DNA of 64,000 bases from contig NZ_CP118247.1 in the NCBI RefSeq assembly GCF_028816475.1, positions 3,340,001 through 3,404,000 of the forward strand, in the 5' to 3' direction. Position 1 is the stretch's first letter; each line of letters opens with the position of its first letter. Shown here piece after piece: positions 9,730 through 19,710 of the stretch. The translations under genes and the position numbers were made by a program. Below the pieces are notes generated by a model. That model saw nothing but the letters and a program-made list of their open reading frames with translations, ran no database searches and was not told the origin of the DNA. The DNA comes from Devosia rhodophyticola (GTDB taxonomy: Bacteria > Pseudomonadota > Alphaproteobacteria > Rhizobiales > Devosiaceae).

Positions 9730-10544
9730 GTTTTCGGCGTGTCGGTCCACTTGTCAGCGTGCCTGATTTCGTTCCAATACGTATCCAACCGGGCCAACCC
9801 CGCATCAGATACAGGGATTGCGTCGTCGCGGCATCTCTGTTCGACGTAATTGAATCGGCGGCTGAACTTGGTGTTGGCGTCTCGCAAGGCGGCTTCCGCG
9901 TCAACACCATGCTTCCGTGCCAGATTGGTGACTGCAAAAAGTAGATCGCCAATTTCTTCGTGGCGTTCAACGGGCGAACGCGCGGCATCAACTTCTTCGA
10001 GTTCCTCTCGAACCTTTTCGGCAACCAACTCGGCATCGGGCCAATCGAAACCAACCGTAGCGGCTCGCTTTGTCAATTTTGACGCGCGCGCCAATGCCGG
10101 CAATGTCGCAGGAACATCGTCAAGTACAGAAGGGGTTCTGTTGCCTGTGCGGGCAGCTTTACGCGCGCGCTCGTCAGCCTTGATCGCTTCCCAACGTTGC
10201 TGGGCGCCATCGGCGTCGTGCGCGTCGATATCGCCAAACACGTGGGGGTGACGCCGAATCAGCTTTTCGGTGATTGATAGTATGACATCGCCAATGTCGA
10301 ACAGGCCGCGTTCGGAAGCCATCTGGGCGTGATAGATCGGTTGCAAGAGCAGGTCGCCCAATTCCTCCCGCAGGTCGTCAAAGTTAGACCGCTCAATAGC
10401 ATCCGCGACCTCATAGGCTTCTTCGATCGTGTAGTGGCGGATGGTGGAGAAGTCCTGGACCAGATCCCACGGACAGCCATTCTCGGGATCACGCAGCGCC
10501 TTCATGATCTCAACTAGACGGGTTAAGTCGCGGGATGGCTGCAT
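9726..10544 (-). CDS. mazG: Nucleoside triphosphate pyrophosphohydrolase MazG
   Basis: 272 residues. Two all-alpha MazG repeats are visible. The first contains IEEAYEVADAIE and REELGDLLLQ, giving the EExxE...ExxD magnesium-binding pattern. The second contains REELEEVDAARS and HEEIGDLLFAVTNLARKHG. The enzyme hydrolyses (d)NTPs to NMP plus pyrophosphate, removing non-canonical nucleotides. The N-terminal phrase DPENGCPWDLVQ is the family signature before the first repeat. It is transcribed toward hflX and shares a 4-base stop overlap (TTAG) with it. An AT-rich palindrome lies about 100 bases upstream. Confidence 0.95.
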   Translation of the reverse strand: MQPSRDLTRLVEIMKALRDPENGCPWDLVQDFSTIRHYTIEEAYEVADAIERSNFDDLREELGDLLLQPIYHAQMASERGLFDIGDVILSITEKLIRRHPHVFGDIDAHDADGAQQRWEAIKADERARKAARTGNRTPSVLDDVPATLPALARASKLTKRAATVGFDWPDAELVAEKVREELEEVDAARSPVERHEEIGDLLFAVTNLARKHGVDAEAALRDANTKFSRRFNYVEQRCRDDAIPVSDAGLARLDTYWNEIRHADKWTDTPKT

Positions 10545-10641
10545 GGGTTTGGCTCACATAGCAAGAATCAGAGCGCCATAGTAGTCAGGTTAGGGCAATC
10601 AGGGGCAACAGATAGCTGCGTTCGTGTCCATATTGTTTTCG

Positions 10642-10657
10642 CATAATATATATTATG
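10642..10657. promoter_or_regulatory. AT-rich 16-base palindrome upstream of mazG
   Basis: CATAATATATATTATG is a perfect palindrome in the 208-base gap between mazG and efp, about 100 bases upstream of the mazG start. It could be an operator or part of an AT-rich promoter; no regulator can be named from sequence alone. Confidence 0.35.
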
Positions 10658-10701
10658 GAACTTTTCGGTGTCCGGTTGTCTGGAACTTTTCCGTTTCAGT
10701 T

Positions 10702-10737
10702 GCCGCATGCGAGGCTGTTTCTGACCTCGCATGCGGC
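10702..10737 (-). terminator. Stem-loop downstream of efp
   Basis: A perfect 13-base-pair stem (GCCGCATGCGAGG pairing with CCTCGCATGCGGC) around a 10-base loop begins 16 bases after the efp stop. There is no T tract on either side, so it is either a weak or factor-assisted terminator or an mRNA 3' end stabiliser. Confidence 0.55.
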
Positions 10738-10752
10738 GTAATCTTGGGTCGA

Positions 10753-11322
10753 TCAGTCCTTGGCGCGTTCGACGTATGAGCGGTCTTCCGTGAGGATGAC
10801 GACGCGCGTGCCGATGGAGATATGTGGTGGAACTGTCGTCTTGACGCCGTTGGCCAGCACGGCAGGTTTGAACGACGAAGAAGCAGTCTGACCTTTTACA
10901 ACGGGTTCGGTGTCGGCAATTTCGAGGGTGATGCGCTGCGGCAACTCCATCGAGATCGCAATGTCGTTGTAAAGACTCAACGTCACCTGCATGCCGTCCT
11001 GCAGGAAAATCGCATCATCGCCGACGACGTCCACGGAGGCCGTAACCTGCTCATAGTTTTCAGGGTTCATGAAATGATACCCTTCGCCGTCTGAATACAG
11101 GAAATTGTATGTGCGATCATCGACGTTGGCGCGTTCGACCATTTCGGTAGTGCGCCAGCGCGCTACAACCTTCACGCCGTCACTGATGCGGCGCATGTTT
11201 ACGTTAGTGATCGAATTTCCCTTGCCCGGATGAACATTTTCGGCTGTGAGTACGACGTAAAGTTTGTCGTCTTGTTCAACGATGCTGCCTTTGCGGAGTG
11301 AAGACGCGATGACTTTGACCAT
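10753..11322 (-). CDS. efp: Translation elongation factor P
   Basis: 189 residues from the ATG at 11322, preceded by AGGAAGAA. A longer upstream frame is discarded because the family begins at [16 protein letters not shown] binds between the P and E sites and relieves stalling at polyproline. The loop HPGKGNS carries Lys34, the residue that EpmA beta-lysylates in gamma- and many alphaproteobacteria. The C-terminal OB-fold signature ([25 protein letters not shown] region) is complete. It diverges from epmA-epmB across about 140 bases, so the substrate and its two modifying enzymes form one locus. Confidence 0.96.
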   Translation of the reverse strand: MVKVIASSLRKGSIVEQDDKLYVVLTAENVHPGKGNSITNVNMRRISDGVKVVARWRTTEMVERANVDDRTYNFLYSDGEGYHFMNPENYEQVTASVDVVGDDAIFLQDGMQVTLSLYNDIAISMELPQRITLEIADTEPVVKGQTASSSFKPAVLANGVKTTVPPHISIGTRVVILTEDRSYVERAKD

Positions 11323-11464
11323 TATTTCTTCCTTGTTAGGGCGTGTGCGGCAGCCTAAACAGACAGGAGTCTCGTCCGACCCGGCCGCACTGAATTTTGT
11401 TCGGTGTCGCCCGATACCGCAATTTGACGGAAACTGCGAGTCCTGAGCACGAAAGACGCCACTA

Positions 11465-12535
11465 TTGCCCCCTACTCCGCCAGATTTGTACGTTTCACCG
11501 TGGTGGTCGCCGTCGATGCACGCCGACCGGCGGCCGATTCTTTTGGCGCGCAACAGGATTGAGCTGGCACTTCGCGACTATCTGATGAACGACTGTTTTT
11601 TGATGATTGATCCGCCGGGGCTGCAAATTTCGCCCGGAAACGAGGCTCATCTGCATGCCTTTGCGACAAGTGCGATTGGCAACGACGGGCAAAGTTCGCC
11701 CTATTATCTGCATACTTCGCCCGAATTCAGTATGAAAAAGTTGCTGGCGGCAGGTGAGCGCCGAATTGCAAGCCTTTGTCATGTTTGGCGGAATCGCGAA
11801 CGTGGGCCACTCCACCATCCCGAGTTCACAATGCTTGAGTGGTATCGGGCTGAACAGCCTTACGATGCGGTGATTGCGGACTGCGTCAACATGATCCGAC
11901 TGGCAGCACATACCGTTGGCGAGCGCCAACTTAAATGGCGCGGGCGCAGCGCCGATGTGCTGGCTGAACCGGAATATATAAGCGTGACGGATGCGTTTCG
12001 GATACACGCTAATATTGATTTGCTTGAAACCATGGATCGCGAGGGTAAAACGGACGCATCTGCGCTGGCGGGACAAATGCGTCAGGTCGGCATCGATGTT
12101 CCGCAAGGTTACACGTGGTCCTACCTTTTCAGCCGTATTCTGACCGAGAAAGTCGAACCGCAACTTGGAAATGGCCGGATTACGATCTTGGATCGTTATC
12201 CATCCGCTGAGGCTGCATTGGCGCGCAAAGTGCCCGGCGATTGTCGGGTCGCTGAGCGGTTTGAGGTTTATGCGTGCGGCGTTGAATTGGCCAATGGATT
12301 TGGCGAGTTGACCGACCCAACGGAACAGCGCCATCGCTTTTCTGCTGAAATGGATGATAAGCAGCATCTCTATGGCGAACGTTACCCGTTGGATGAGGAT
12401 TTCTTGTCGGCCCTGGCCGAAATGCCGGAGGCCAGTGGGGTTGCCCTGGGGTTTGACCGGCTTGTCATGTTAGTGACCGGCGCCCCAAGGATTGAACAGG
12501 TCATTTGGGTGCCAGTGGCGGAGGCGCGGCAATGA
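11465..12535 (+). CDS. epmA: EF-P--(R)-beta-lysine ligase EpmA (GenX/PoxA)
   Basis: 356 residues if translation starts at TTG 11465; no ATG or GTG lies before the conserved N-terminus [14 protein letters not shown], so a TTG start is the best available. The fold is a class II lysyl-tRNA synthetase core without the anticodon-binding domain. Motif 1 region is [14 protein letters not shown]; motif 2 is [23 protein letters not shown]; motif 3 is [12 protein letters not shown]. It activates (R)-beta-lysine and attaches it to Lys34 of EF-P. The stop TGA overlaps the epmB start (ATGA, 12532-12535). Confidence 0.93.
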   Translation: MPPTPPDLYVSPWWSPSMHADRRPILLARNRIELALRDYLMNDCFLMIDPPGLQISPGNEAHLHAFATSAIGNDGQSSPYYLHTSPEFSMKKLLAAGERRIASLCHVWRNRERGPLHHPEFTMLEWYRAEQPYDAVIADCVNMIRLAAHTVGERQLKWRGRSADVLAEPEYISVTDAFRIHANIDLLETMDREGKTDASALAGQMRQVGIDVPQGYTWSYLFSRILTEKVEPQLGNGRITILDRYPSAEAALARKVPGDCRVAERFEVYACGVELANGFGELTDPTEQRHRFSAEMDDKQHLYGERYPLDEDFLSALAEMPEASGVALGFDRLVMLVTGAPRIEQVIWVPVAEARQ

Positions 12536-13587
12536 CTGAACCAACCATCCGCTCCATTGATGGTCTGATAGACGCAGGGCTAGCCCAATCGCGCGATCAA
12601 TCTGCACTAGAGCAAGTTGCCCAGCGATATACTGTAGCGATTACGCCCGCAATGGCAGCTCTCATTGATCATTCCGATCCCGATGATCCTATTGCCCGCC
12701 AGTTTGTTCCGCACATTGATGAGCTGACAACAACGCCACTCGAGCGCGAAGATCCTATTGGCGACCTAAGCCATAGCCCGGTCGAAGGTATTGTGCATCG
12801 ATATCCAGATCGCGTTTTGCTCAAGGCGGTGCATATTTGCCCTATCTATTGTCGCTTTTGCTTCAGGCGGGAAATGGTTGGCCCACAAGGCCTCGGCACG
12901 CTGTCGCCCGAGGCGCTTGACGCTGCCTTGAACTATATCGCTGCGCATGAGGAAATTTGGGAGGTCATTCTTACTGGTGGCGATCCTCTGGTGTTGTCGC
13001 CCCGTCGCTTACGCGAGATGATGCAGCGTCTCGCTCAGATGCCGCATGTCAAAATTGTCAGGGTTCACACGCGTGTACCAGTTGCCGAACCGGATCGGGT
13101 TGTCCCAGAACTTGTTGCAGCACTACTCGCTAGCGGCAAAACTACCTATTTGGCGCTCCACGCCAATCATCCCCGAGAATTGACGTCGGAGGCCATCGCG
13201 GGACTGAAACTGTTAGTAAATGCGGGCGTCACGCTGCTGAGCCAAACGGTGCTTCTCAAGGGGATCAACGACAGTGTTGAGACGCTGGCGGAACTCATGC
13301 AGGCCTTCGTCGTCAACCGCGTTCGTCCATATTACCTGCACCACCCCGATCTAGCTCCGGGTACCGCTCATTTCAGATTAAGCCTTGCCGAGGGGCAAGC
13401 GCTAGTTGCGGGCCTGCGGGGCCGGATTTCGGGACTTTGCCAACCAACTTACATTCTGGATATTCCAGGCGGGCACGGGAAAGCGCCCGTCGGGCGACCT
13501 GTCGTCCGTCCAAGCGCAGATGGACGCCATGTCGTCACCGATTTTCGGGGGCTGGATCATGAATATCCGCCCAATGAATCGGATTAG
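12532..13587 (+). CDS. epmB: EF-P beta-lysylation protein EpmB (radical SAM lysine 2,3-aminomutase family)
   Basis: 351 residues from the ATG at 12532, preceded by GGAGG and overlapping epmA by four bases. The radical-SAM cluster motif CPIYCRFCFRR is present, followed by ILTGGDPLVLSP and the PLP-dependent aminomutase features (RVHTRVPV, LALHANHPRE, YYLHHPDLAPGT, YILDIPGGHGK). It converts alpha-lysine to (R)-beta-lysine for EpmA. Convergent with the MBL-fold gene; the two stops overlap by four bases (TTAG). Confidence 0.95.
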   Translation: MTEPTIRSIDGLIDAGLAQSRDQSALEQVAQRYTVAITPAMAALIDHSDPDDPIARQFVPHIDELTTTPLEREDPIGDLSHSPVEGIVHRYPDRVLLKAVHICPIYCRFCFRREMVGPQGLGTLSPEALDAALNYIAAHEEIWEVILTGGDPLVLSPRRLREMMQRLAQMPHVKIVRVHTRVPVAEPDRVVPELVAALLASGKTTYLALHANHPRELTSEAIAGLKLLVNAGVTLLSQTVLLKGINDSVETLAELMQAFVVNRVRPYYLHHPDLAPGTAHFRLSLAEGQALVAGLRGRISGLCQPTYILDIPGGHGKAPVGRPVVRPSADGRHVVTDFRGLDHEYPPNESD

Positions 13588-14420
13588 GCCGCGACTACCT
13601 GGCCTGAATTCACATCGACGCGTAATCCGTCAAATCCCGGCACCACGCCGGACGGCAGGGATTTTTGTAGGCTCGCGTAGTCCATATCGACATGCATGTT
13701 GGTCAGTATCGCTTGCCGTGGTGCAATGCGCTCAACCAACGCCAGCGTTTCGGGCAGGCTTAAGTGACTTGGGTGTGGTGTGTGGCGCAGCGCGTCGACA
13801 ATCCAAATGTCGAGGTCTTTGACGGCGCTCGACGACTGATGTGGCAGAGCCGACAAATCGCAGGAATAGGCAAGACCACCCACGCGATATCCCAATGACC
13901 GGGTGCTGCCATGGACTTGGTCGAAAGATTGAATGCTTATGGCCCCGCCAGGGCCGTCAATTGTGGTCGTGTCGCCGGCCGAAATTTCATGACCATTGAG
14001 TATGGCGGGATAATCACTGCCGCGCGGCGTTGTGAAGCAATATCCAAAAGCCTCGTGTAGCCGTTCGCCTGTGATCTTATTGAAATAGACATCAACGCGT
14101 CGACGCATATGGAGAGCCAACACGCGGAGATCATCAATGCCATGGGTATGGTCGGCGTGCTCATGCGTATAGAGTACTGCGTCGATCCTGTCTGCGCCTG
14201 CGGCGAGCATCTGTTCGCGCAAATCGCAACCTGTGTCGATCAAAACGCGGGTCGGTATAGGGCTGACCTTGCTATAACCTTCGATGAGAAGGGAACAACG
14301 ACGACGGCGATTGCGTGGCTCCTTGGGATCGCAGTCGCCCCAGACATTTCCGACGCGTGGAACACCGCCAGACGAACCACAGCCCAGAATCGTTGCGAAA
14401 ATTTTTTGGGCCGCCGGCAC
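13584..14420 (-). CDS. MBL-fold metallo-hydrolase (PhnP/RNase Z-like)
   Basis: 278 residues from a GTG start at 14420, two bases after the tatD stop. The N-terminal ILGCGSSGGVPRVG and the metal-binding THEHADHTHGIDD (HxHxDH) are typical of the PhnP/lactamase_B_2 branch. Further ligands are likely in FDQVHGSTRSLGYR and SCDLSALP. PhnP itself is a cyclic phosphodiesterase of phosphonate metabolism; this copy sits after tatD with no phn genes, as in many Rhizobiales, so the substrate is unknown. RNA- or nucleotide-directed phosphodiesterase activity is plausible. Confidence 0.85.
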   Translation of the reverse strand: MPAAQKIFATILGCGSSGGVPRVGNVWGDCDPKEPRNRRRRCSLLIEGYSKVSPIPTRVLIDTGCDLREQMLAAGADRIDAVLYTHEHADHTHGIDDLRVLALHMRRRVDVYFNKITGERLHEAFGYCFTTPRGSDYPAILNGHEISAGDTTTIDGPGGAISIQSFDQVHGSTRSLGYRVGGLAYSCDLSALPHQSSSAVKDLDIWIVDALRHTPHPSHLSLPETLALVERIAPRQAILTNMHVDMDYASLQKSLPSGVVPGFDGLRVDVNSGQVVAA

Positions 14421-14422
14421 GG

Positions 14423-15202
14423 TTAGGCCAGCCCGGTCTTTGCGAACAGTCGGGCAAAATTTGCAGTGGTTTCCTGTCCCAACCGCTCAAGGCTGACACC
14501 GCGAACGTCGGCCAGTTTTTCGGCAGTATGACGCACGAATGCAGGTTCGTTGGACTGACCACGATGCGGGACTGGCGCAAGATAGGGTGCGTCTGTTTCA
14601 ACGAGATAGCGATCCGCAGGCACGAACGCGGCCGCCTCGCGGATTTCTTCGGCATTTTTGAAGGTTATGATGCCCGAAAATGAAATGTAACCCCCGAGTG
14701 CGAGCCCGGTTCGGGCCAGCGCCGGGCTGGCCGTGAAACAGTGCAAAACGAACGGAAATTCGCCCTGCCCTGCTTCTTCGGTCAGGATGCGCGCCATATC
14801 ATCATCGGCCTTGCGACTGTGGATAACCAGTGGAAGACCTGTGGAACGTGCGGCGGCGATGTGTCGGCGGAGCCCGGTCTCCTGGGCCTCGCGGGGCGCG
14901 TTGTCATAGAAGTAGTCCAGCCCCGCTTCGCCGATGGCAACGCACTTGGGATGGCTGGAAAGCTTGATCAAATCTTCAGTATGGATATGAAGTTCCTGGT
15001 CGGCATTGTGGGGATGCGTGCCGACAGAAAACCAGACGTTGTCGTGTGTCTCTGCCAATCCGGCGTATGTGGAAAACTTATCCACAAGTGTGGATATGGT
15101 CACCATACCATCGACGCCGGCGTCTCTGGCTCGACGCATGACACCACCGATGTCGCCTGAGAGGGCATCGAAATCGAGGTGGCAATGGCTGTCGATCAAC
15201 AT
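14423..15202 (-). CDS. tatD: TatD family metal-dependent DNase
   Basis: 259 residues from the ATG at 15202, giving MLIDSHCHLDFDAL with the HxH metal-binding start. A longer upstream extension would run into metG. Other metal ligands are in AIGEAGLDYFYD, LVIHSRKADDDM and LHCFTAS, and the final Asp is in YLVETDAPYLAP. TatD proteins are TIM-barrel 3'-5' DNases or D-aminoacyl-tRNA deacylase-like enzymes. One base separates it from metG and two from the MBL gene, so all three are probably one transcript. Confidence 0.93.
   Translation of the reverse strand: MLIDSHCHLDFDALSGDIGGVMRRARDAGVDGMVTISTLVDKFSTYAGLAETHDNVWFSVGTHPHNADQELHIHTEDLIKLSSHPKCVAIGEAGLDYFYDNAPREAQETGLRRHIAAARSTGLPLVIHSRKADDDMARILTEEAGQGEFPFVLHCFTASPALARTGLALGGYISFSGIITFKNAEEIREAAAFVPADRYLVETDAPYLAPVPHRGQSNEPAFVRHTAEKLADVRGVSLERLGQETTANFARLFAKTGLA
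15078..15097. other. Pair of inverted DnaA-box-like 9-mers inside tatD
   Basis: TTATCCACA (15078-15086) matches the DnaA box consensus exactly. Two bases later lies TGTGGATAT, whose complement ATATCCACA differs by one base. They form a near-palindrome inside the tatD coding sequence. Confidence 0.45.
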
Positions 15203-15203
15203 G

Positions 15204-16754
15204 TTATTCGGCCTTGGTTCGTTCCAGGCGGGCAAAGATTGGCTGCGGCGTTGGCAGCGACGCGCCGGACTGCAACATGTTTGCGTCGCCAGCGTGGGCA
15301 ATCAGCCGTTCGGTGCTGGAAACCGCCAGCGTATCAAGAATTTTTCCAGCGGAATTCGGCGTAAATGCCTGCATTGGAATGGCCAGACGACGAATTACCT
15401 CGGCCGTCACGTAGAGCACTGTTCCCATGCGGTCGGTGTCAGTTTTTTTGAGTGCCCACGGCTCCTGCCCGGCAAAATAATTGTTGGCGGCTGTCAGGGC
15501 CGAAACGATCTCGGCGGTTGCCTGGTGGAGAGCCTGTTCGTCCATCGCTTTGGCGCAGCCAATAATGGCGGCATCTGCTGCGGTAAATATGGCCTTGTCT
15601 TCTGCTGAAAATTCTCCGCGGGCAGGCACCCTGCCCTCGCAATTCTTATTGATCATCGACAGCGAGCGTTGGGCAAGATTGCCCAAATTGTTGGCCAGAT
15701 CGGCGTTCGAGCGCGTCACTAGTTTGTCGCGCGCATAATCGCCATCCTGCCCGAATGATACTTCACGGCAGAAAAAATATCGAACCGGATCGACGCCAAA
15801 TTCTTCAATCAGCGCAAAGGGATCAATAACGTTGCCGAGTGACTTGCTCATTTTCTGTCCGTCGACCGTCAGGAAGCCATGGGCGAAAACGCGATGGGCG
15901 ACATCAATGCCGGCGCTCAGGAGGAATGCAGGCCAATAAACGGTATGGAACCGAATGATATCCTTGCCAATCACGTGAAGATTGGCCGGCCAGTATTTGC
16001 GGAACCTATTGTCCTGATCGTCAGGAAATCCTAGACCGGTCAAGTAGTTGGTCAGAGCGTCGACCCAGACATACATGACGTGACCGGGCGCGTCTGGGAC
16101 CGGAATGCCCCAATCGAAGGTCGTGCGAGAAATCGAAAGGTCCTTCAGTCCCCCTTTGACAAACGCCATGATTTCATTGCGACGTTCCTTCGGAGCGATG
16201 AAATCGGGATGTTGCTCAAAAAGATCGATCAGTTTCTGCTGATAGGCCGAGAGGCGGAAGAAATAGCTTGGCTCGACTACCCATTCCACCTCCGCTCCGG
16301 AAGGTGCAAACTTCTTGCCATTTGGACCCGATGTAAGCTCAGCCTCATCGAAATAGGCTTCATCGCGGACCGAGTACCATCCCTCGTAGGAATCCTGATA
16401 GATGTCGCCTTTTGCCAGCATTCGCCGCCAGATCTCCTGGGCGGCGGCATGGTGGCGCGGCTCAGTCGTGCGTACAAAATCATCGTTAGACAGGTTTAGT
16501 GCTGTCGCCAGTTGCCGGAACTGGTCTGAATTGCGTTTTGCCAATTCTTGCACAGGGATGTTCAATGTGTCTGCGGTTTGCGCCATCTTGATGCCGTGCT
16601 CATCGGTCCCGGTCAAGAAATAGACATCGCGCCCTTCCAGCCGCTTGAATCGAGCAATTGCGTCCGTCGTCAACATCTCATAGGCGTGGCCAATGTGGGG
16701 TGCACCATTGGGATAGGCGATTGCAGTGGTCACATAGAATGGCTTGGTGGTCAT
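15204..16754 (-). CDS. metG: Methionyl-tRNA synthetase
   Basis: 516 residues. Class Ia synthetase with PHIGHAYE (HIGH motif, His20-His23) and KMSKSLGN (KMSKS), plus the methionine-specific [17 protein letters not shown] opening and [14 protein letters not shown]. No four-cysteine zinc knuckle is evident in the connective peptide, and no C-terminal dimerisation domain is present; about 515 residues is usual for the alphaproteobacterial short form. It is packed two bases from holB and one from tatD. Confidence 0.95.
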   Translation of the reverse strand: MTTKPFYVTTAIAYPNGAPHIGHAYEMLTTDAIARFKRLEGRDVYFLTGTDEHGIKMAQTADTLNIPVQELAKRNSDQFRQLATALNLSNDDFVRTTEPRHHAAAQEIWRRMLAKGDIYQDSYEGWYSVRDEAYFDEAELTSGPNGKKFAPSGAEVEWVVEPSYFFRLSAYQQKLIDLFEQHPDFIAPKERRNEIMAFVKGGLKDLSISRTTFDWGIPVPDAPGHVMYVWVDALTNYLTGLGFPDDQDNRFRKYWPANLHVIGKDIIRFHTVYWPAFLLSAGIDVAHRVFAHGFLTVDGQKMSKSLGNVIDPFALIEEFGVDPVRYFFCREVSFGQDGDYARDKLVTRSNADLANNLGNLAQRSLSMINKNCEGRVPARGEFSAEDKAIFTAADAAIIGCAKAMDEQALHQATAEIVSALTAANNYFAGQEPWALKKTDTDRMGTVLYVTAEVIRRLAIPMQAFTPNSAGKILDTLAVSSTERLIAHAGDANMLQSGASLPTPQPIFARLERTKAE

Positions 16755-16756
16755 AT

Positions 16757-17779
16757 TTACTCAAAGGGCGCTGGAGCGGTGGATCGGGCGTGCTTGCGGA
16801 TCGCGTCGAAAATGGTGATCAGCGTCTGTTTCATATCCAGATTTATGCTGTCAGCTTCGGCGAAATGGGCATGTGCCTTGTCCCATAGCTCGTTTGCCGA
16901 GGCAAGCCGCATCCGACCCGTGGACATTGTCGCTGCCGTTCGGGCTTCAGAGGCAATCCAGTCGATTATCATTTCACGGGCAAACGACAATTCTGTCCGT
17001 TGGTTTGTTCCTGCCAACGCCTCGCTCAGTTTGAGATGTGCGAGTGTTTGCGCTTCGCTAGGTGCGGTCAGCCATGACCTCAGCGCGCCAAGCATTGAAT
17101 CGGACGAAAGAGTTAACGTTTCAAATCCGCGACGCGGCCTTCCGCCTCCTAGTTCAATGGCCAAAGCTAGATCGTCTTTTGCGAGATCGGTGCGTTGTGC
17201 GAGCAGCGCGCCAGACATGTCGGCATCATTAAGTGGGCGCAAGGCCACACTCTGACAGCGCGACTTTATGGTAGGCAAAAGTTGACCCGGGCGATGAGAA
17301 ATCAGGAAAAATACCGTGTCCGGTGGCGGTTCCTCGAGTGTTTTCAGCAAGGCGTTGGCGGCACTTGGATTGCAGTCGTCAATCGGATCGATGATGGCGA
17401 TCCGGGCACCCGCTCGGCCCCGCGTTTGCTGCAGTTTCGAACGTAAATTACGAATTTCATCGACGCGAATAACCGTGTAAAAGCTCTTGCTGTCCTTTGG
17501 GGCCCGGCGCAGCACCCGAATGTTAGGGTGTCCGCCTGCGGTGATCTGTTCGTCGACCCTATGCGCATCCTCATCGCCAGTGGCGGCAAGGATCCTGCGT
17601 GACAGCTGGAATGCCAGGGTTGCTTTACCTACGCCCCGAGGCCCATGGAGTAATAAGGCACCCGGCAGACGCCCATCAGCCAGTTGCTGATCGACGGCCG
17701 AGATGGCAGCGCGGTGGCCGAATATCGAACTTTGTTGCTCTGGAACCAGGAGCCCCTCAAGTGCGTCGGGATCACTCAC
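16757..17779 (-). CDS. holB: DNA polymerase III delta' subunit
   Basis: 340 residues from a GTG at 17779 that overlaps the tmk stop (GTGA). The clamp-loader AAA+ fold is shown by [14 protein letters not shown], Walker [42 protein letters not shown] (Walker B and sensor region) and [18 protein letters not shown] (sensor 1 / SRC motif). It is part of the gamma/tau clamp-loader complex that loads the beta clamp. The tmk-holB-metG-tatD order is conserved in alphaproteobacteria. Confidence 0.94.
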   Translation of the reverse strand: MSDPDALEGLLVPEQQSSIFGHRAAISAVDQQLADGRLPGALLLHGPRGVGKATLAFQLSRRILAATGDEDAHRVDEQITAGGHPNIRVLRRAPKDSKSFYTVIRVDEIRNLRSKLQQTRGRAGARIAIIDPIDDCNPSAANALLKTLEEPPPDTVFFLISHRPGQLLPTIKSRCQSVALRPLNDADMSGALLAQRTDLAKDDLALAIELGGGRPRRGFETLTLSSDSMLGALRSWLTAPSEAQTLAHLKLSEALAGTNQRTELSFAREMIIDWIASEARTAATMSTGRMRLASANELWDKAHAHFAEADSINLDMKQTLITIFDAIRKHARSTAPAPFE

Positions 17780-18462
17780 GCTTCATGCTCGATATGCAGC
17801 TCGGGGAACCGCGCCTGCACCGCGTTCCATATGGCAACTTCCAGAGAATCGACCTCTTGATCGGCAGAAATGAGCACGCAGCGTTCGGGATTGGCACGGG
17901 CAATTTCGAGAAAGCCATCGCGAAGACGTTTATGCCAGGCGATGTCTTCCTTTTCGAAACGGTCACCTGTTAATACCAATCCATCCTCCAATGCACGTTG
18001 TTCGACGCGCTGGAAAGCGATTTCGGGGTCCATGTCCAGCACGACGGTCATGTCAGGTGTGTGATCGTCGAGCGCCAAGGTTTCCAGCGCACTAATCAGG
18101 GTGTCGTCCACGCCGCCGGTCAACCCTTGATAGGCGCGGGTTGAATCGTGAAATCGATCAGAAATTACCCACTTTCCAGCTGCCAGGCTGGGCTCAACAA
18201 GCTCCTTGACATGATCAAGCCGGGCGGCCGCAAACAGTATTGCTTCTGCTCCCGCTCCCCAGCTTTCGGAACGGCCCTGCAGGATGAATGAGCGGATCGC
18301 CTCGGCACGCGGCGTGCCGCCCGGCTCGCGTGTACGAACAGCGGTGATGGAGCGGGATTCGAGCCTTGCGAGTAGCCGCTTTACCTGCGTGGACTTGCCA
18401 ACGCCTTCGCCGCCCTCAAAGGTAATAAACCGGGCCCGCCGCTGCTGGGACGCCTCAAACAT
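17776..18462 (-). CDS. tmk: Thymidylate kinase
   Basis: 228 residues. P-loop FEGGEGVGKST, TREPGGTPRAEAIR (dTMP-binding DR/E region), base-contact and lid motifs SDRFHDSTRAYQG, and VVLDMDPEIAF. It phosphorylates dTMP to dTDP. The first ten residues before RFITFEGG are poorly conserved; the ATG at 18462 is the only good start. It overlaps holB by four bases and begins 20 bases after the D,D-carboxypeptidase stop. Confidence 0.95.
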   Translation of the reverse strand: MFEASQQRRARFITFEGGEGVGKSTQVKRLLARLESRSITAVRTREPGGTPRAEAIRSFILQGRSESWGAGAEAILFAAARLDHVKELVEPSLAAGKWVISDRFHDSTRAYQGLTGGVDDTLISALETLALDDHTPDMTVVLDMDPEIAFQRVEQRALEDGLVLTGDRFEKEDIAWHKRLRDGFLEIARANPERCVLISADQEVDSLEVAIWNAVQARFPELHIEHEA

Positions 18463-18482
18463 TTCTGACTTCCGTCCAGTGT

Positions 18483-19634
18483 CTAGAGCCAGCCCAACGC
18501 CAGCTGGCGCAATGCATCAGTGGCTTTTCGGACTATGCCGCCGGCCGCCACATCTCTTTCTGCGTAAAGTGGTGCGGTTTGCACCAGCTGGTCATCGCAG
18601 AAAACGCGCAACTCAGCAATCTGATCGCCCTGGGAAACTGGCGGTAGTAGCGGGGCGCGATAAACGACGTTGGCCTGCAAGCATTTGCGCGAGCCGCGCG
18701 GTAGGTACAATGACAACTCTCCGTTGCCTATCAGACCAACGCTTGCTTCCTCGCCTCCGTACACATCAGCGTAGGCAATGACTGCTCCTGCGGGAAAAGC
18801 CGACACCCGCTCAAATGCCCGCGATCCCCAGGTAATCAGCTTGCGGGCCTCCTCGGCACGTTCCGACATCGACGTGAGGCCGTGGACAACACCGATAATG
18901 CGCCGTCCGCCTTCGGTAGTGGATACAACAGAACCGTAACCCGCTGCTTCGGTATGACCGGTCTTGAGGCCGTCGACCCCTATTCCCATGTCCACCAGCG
19001 TATTGCGGTTGGATTGTTTGATACCGTTCCACTCAAATGAGTCCTCGGCAAACAGATAGTATTCGTCGGGGAATTGGCGAATGAGATAGCGCGCCAGCAT
19101 GGCCAGATCGCGGGCAGTTACATATTGCTTTGGGTCGGGCAGCCCAGTCGGGTTGACGAAATGCGAGCCCGTCAGGCCAATATCATCGGCGAGCTCATTC
19201 ATCATATTGGCAAAGGTTGTTTCAGATCCGGCAATGCCTTCGGCGAGCGCAATGGCGGCATCGTTGCCTGACTGAATAATAACCGAGCGCAGCAGGTCCA
19301 TCACAGAGACCTTGGAGTTGACCTTGGCAAACATGGTCGACCCACCTGAGGCAGCACCGCCCGCCCGCCATGCGTGTTCGGAAATGAAGAACTCGTCGTC
19401 AGGTTTGATGCGACCTGCGTGAAGTTCATTAAAAACCACTGCAACAGTCATCAATTTGGCCATGCTGGCCGGTTCCATGGGCTCGTCAGCGTTCTTCTGG
19501 TAGATCGCAGTCCCCGACTCGGCGTCAATCAGGATTGCAAATTTTGCCTTGGTATCGAAATCAACCTGCGCAAAAGCCGGAGCTGTTGCGACGAGAAGAA
19601 ACAAGGCGATGGCGAAATGCAGAAAACTCTTCAC
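18483..19634 (-). CDS. D-alanyl-D-alanine carboxypeptidase (class C low-mass PBP, DacA/DacF type)
   Basis: 383 residues. A Sec signal peptide ends at about PAFA-QVDF (residue 22). The serine peptidase S11 motifs are complete: SxxK as SMAK (Ser57-Lys60), SGN in IIQSGNDAA and KTG in GLKTGHTEAAGYG. A C-terminal beta-rich PBP5_C-like domain follows and the protein ends without a clear amphipathic anchor. It trims the terminal D-Ala from peptidoglycan stem peptides in the periplasm. Upstream of tmk and downstream of rlpA, giving a cell-wall pair. Confidence 0.93.
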   Translation of the reverse strand: MKSFLHFAIALFLLVATAPAFAQVDFDTKAKFAILIDAESGTAIYQKNADEPMEPASMAKLMTVAVVFNELHAGRIKPDDEFFISEHAWRAGGAASGGSTMFAKVNSKVSVMDLLRSVIIQSGNDAAIALAEGIAGSETTFANMMNELADDIGLTGSHFVNPTGLPDPKQYVTARDLAMLARYLIRQFPDEYYLFAEDSFEWNGIKQSNRNTLVDMGIGVDGLKTGHTEAAGYGSVVSTTEGGRRIIGVVHGLTSMSERAEEARKLITWGSRAFERVSAFPAGAVIAYADVYGGEEASVGLIGNGELSLYLPRGSRKCLQANVVYRAPLLPPVSQGDQIAELRVFCDDQLVQTAPLYAERDVAAGGIVRKATDALRQLALGWL

Positions 19635-19710
19635 AATTGTTCAGCGTCCCATCATTCAATATTGGTCGACACCGTCACGTCGAAGTATCGCAAACTGGCC
19701 GACATTTATA

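Noticed and set aside
11323..11553. An extended EF-P with an extra 77 N-terminal residues
   Set aside because: The extension crosses the efp promoter region, lacks family similarity, and the inner ATG has AGGAAGAA.
11495..12367. A 290-residue minus-strand frame inside epmA
   Set aside because: Antisense to a well-supported EpmA with all class II motifs; no domain of its own.
15078..15097. Origin of replication
   Set aside because: Only one pair of DnaA-like boxes within a coding gene, no AT-rich unwinding region and no dnaA/dnaN or hemE nearby.
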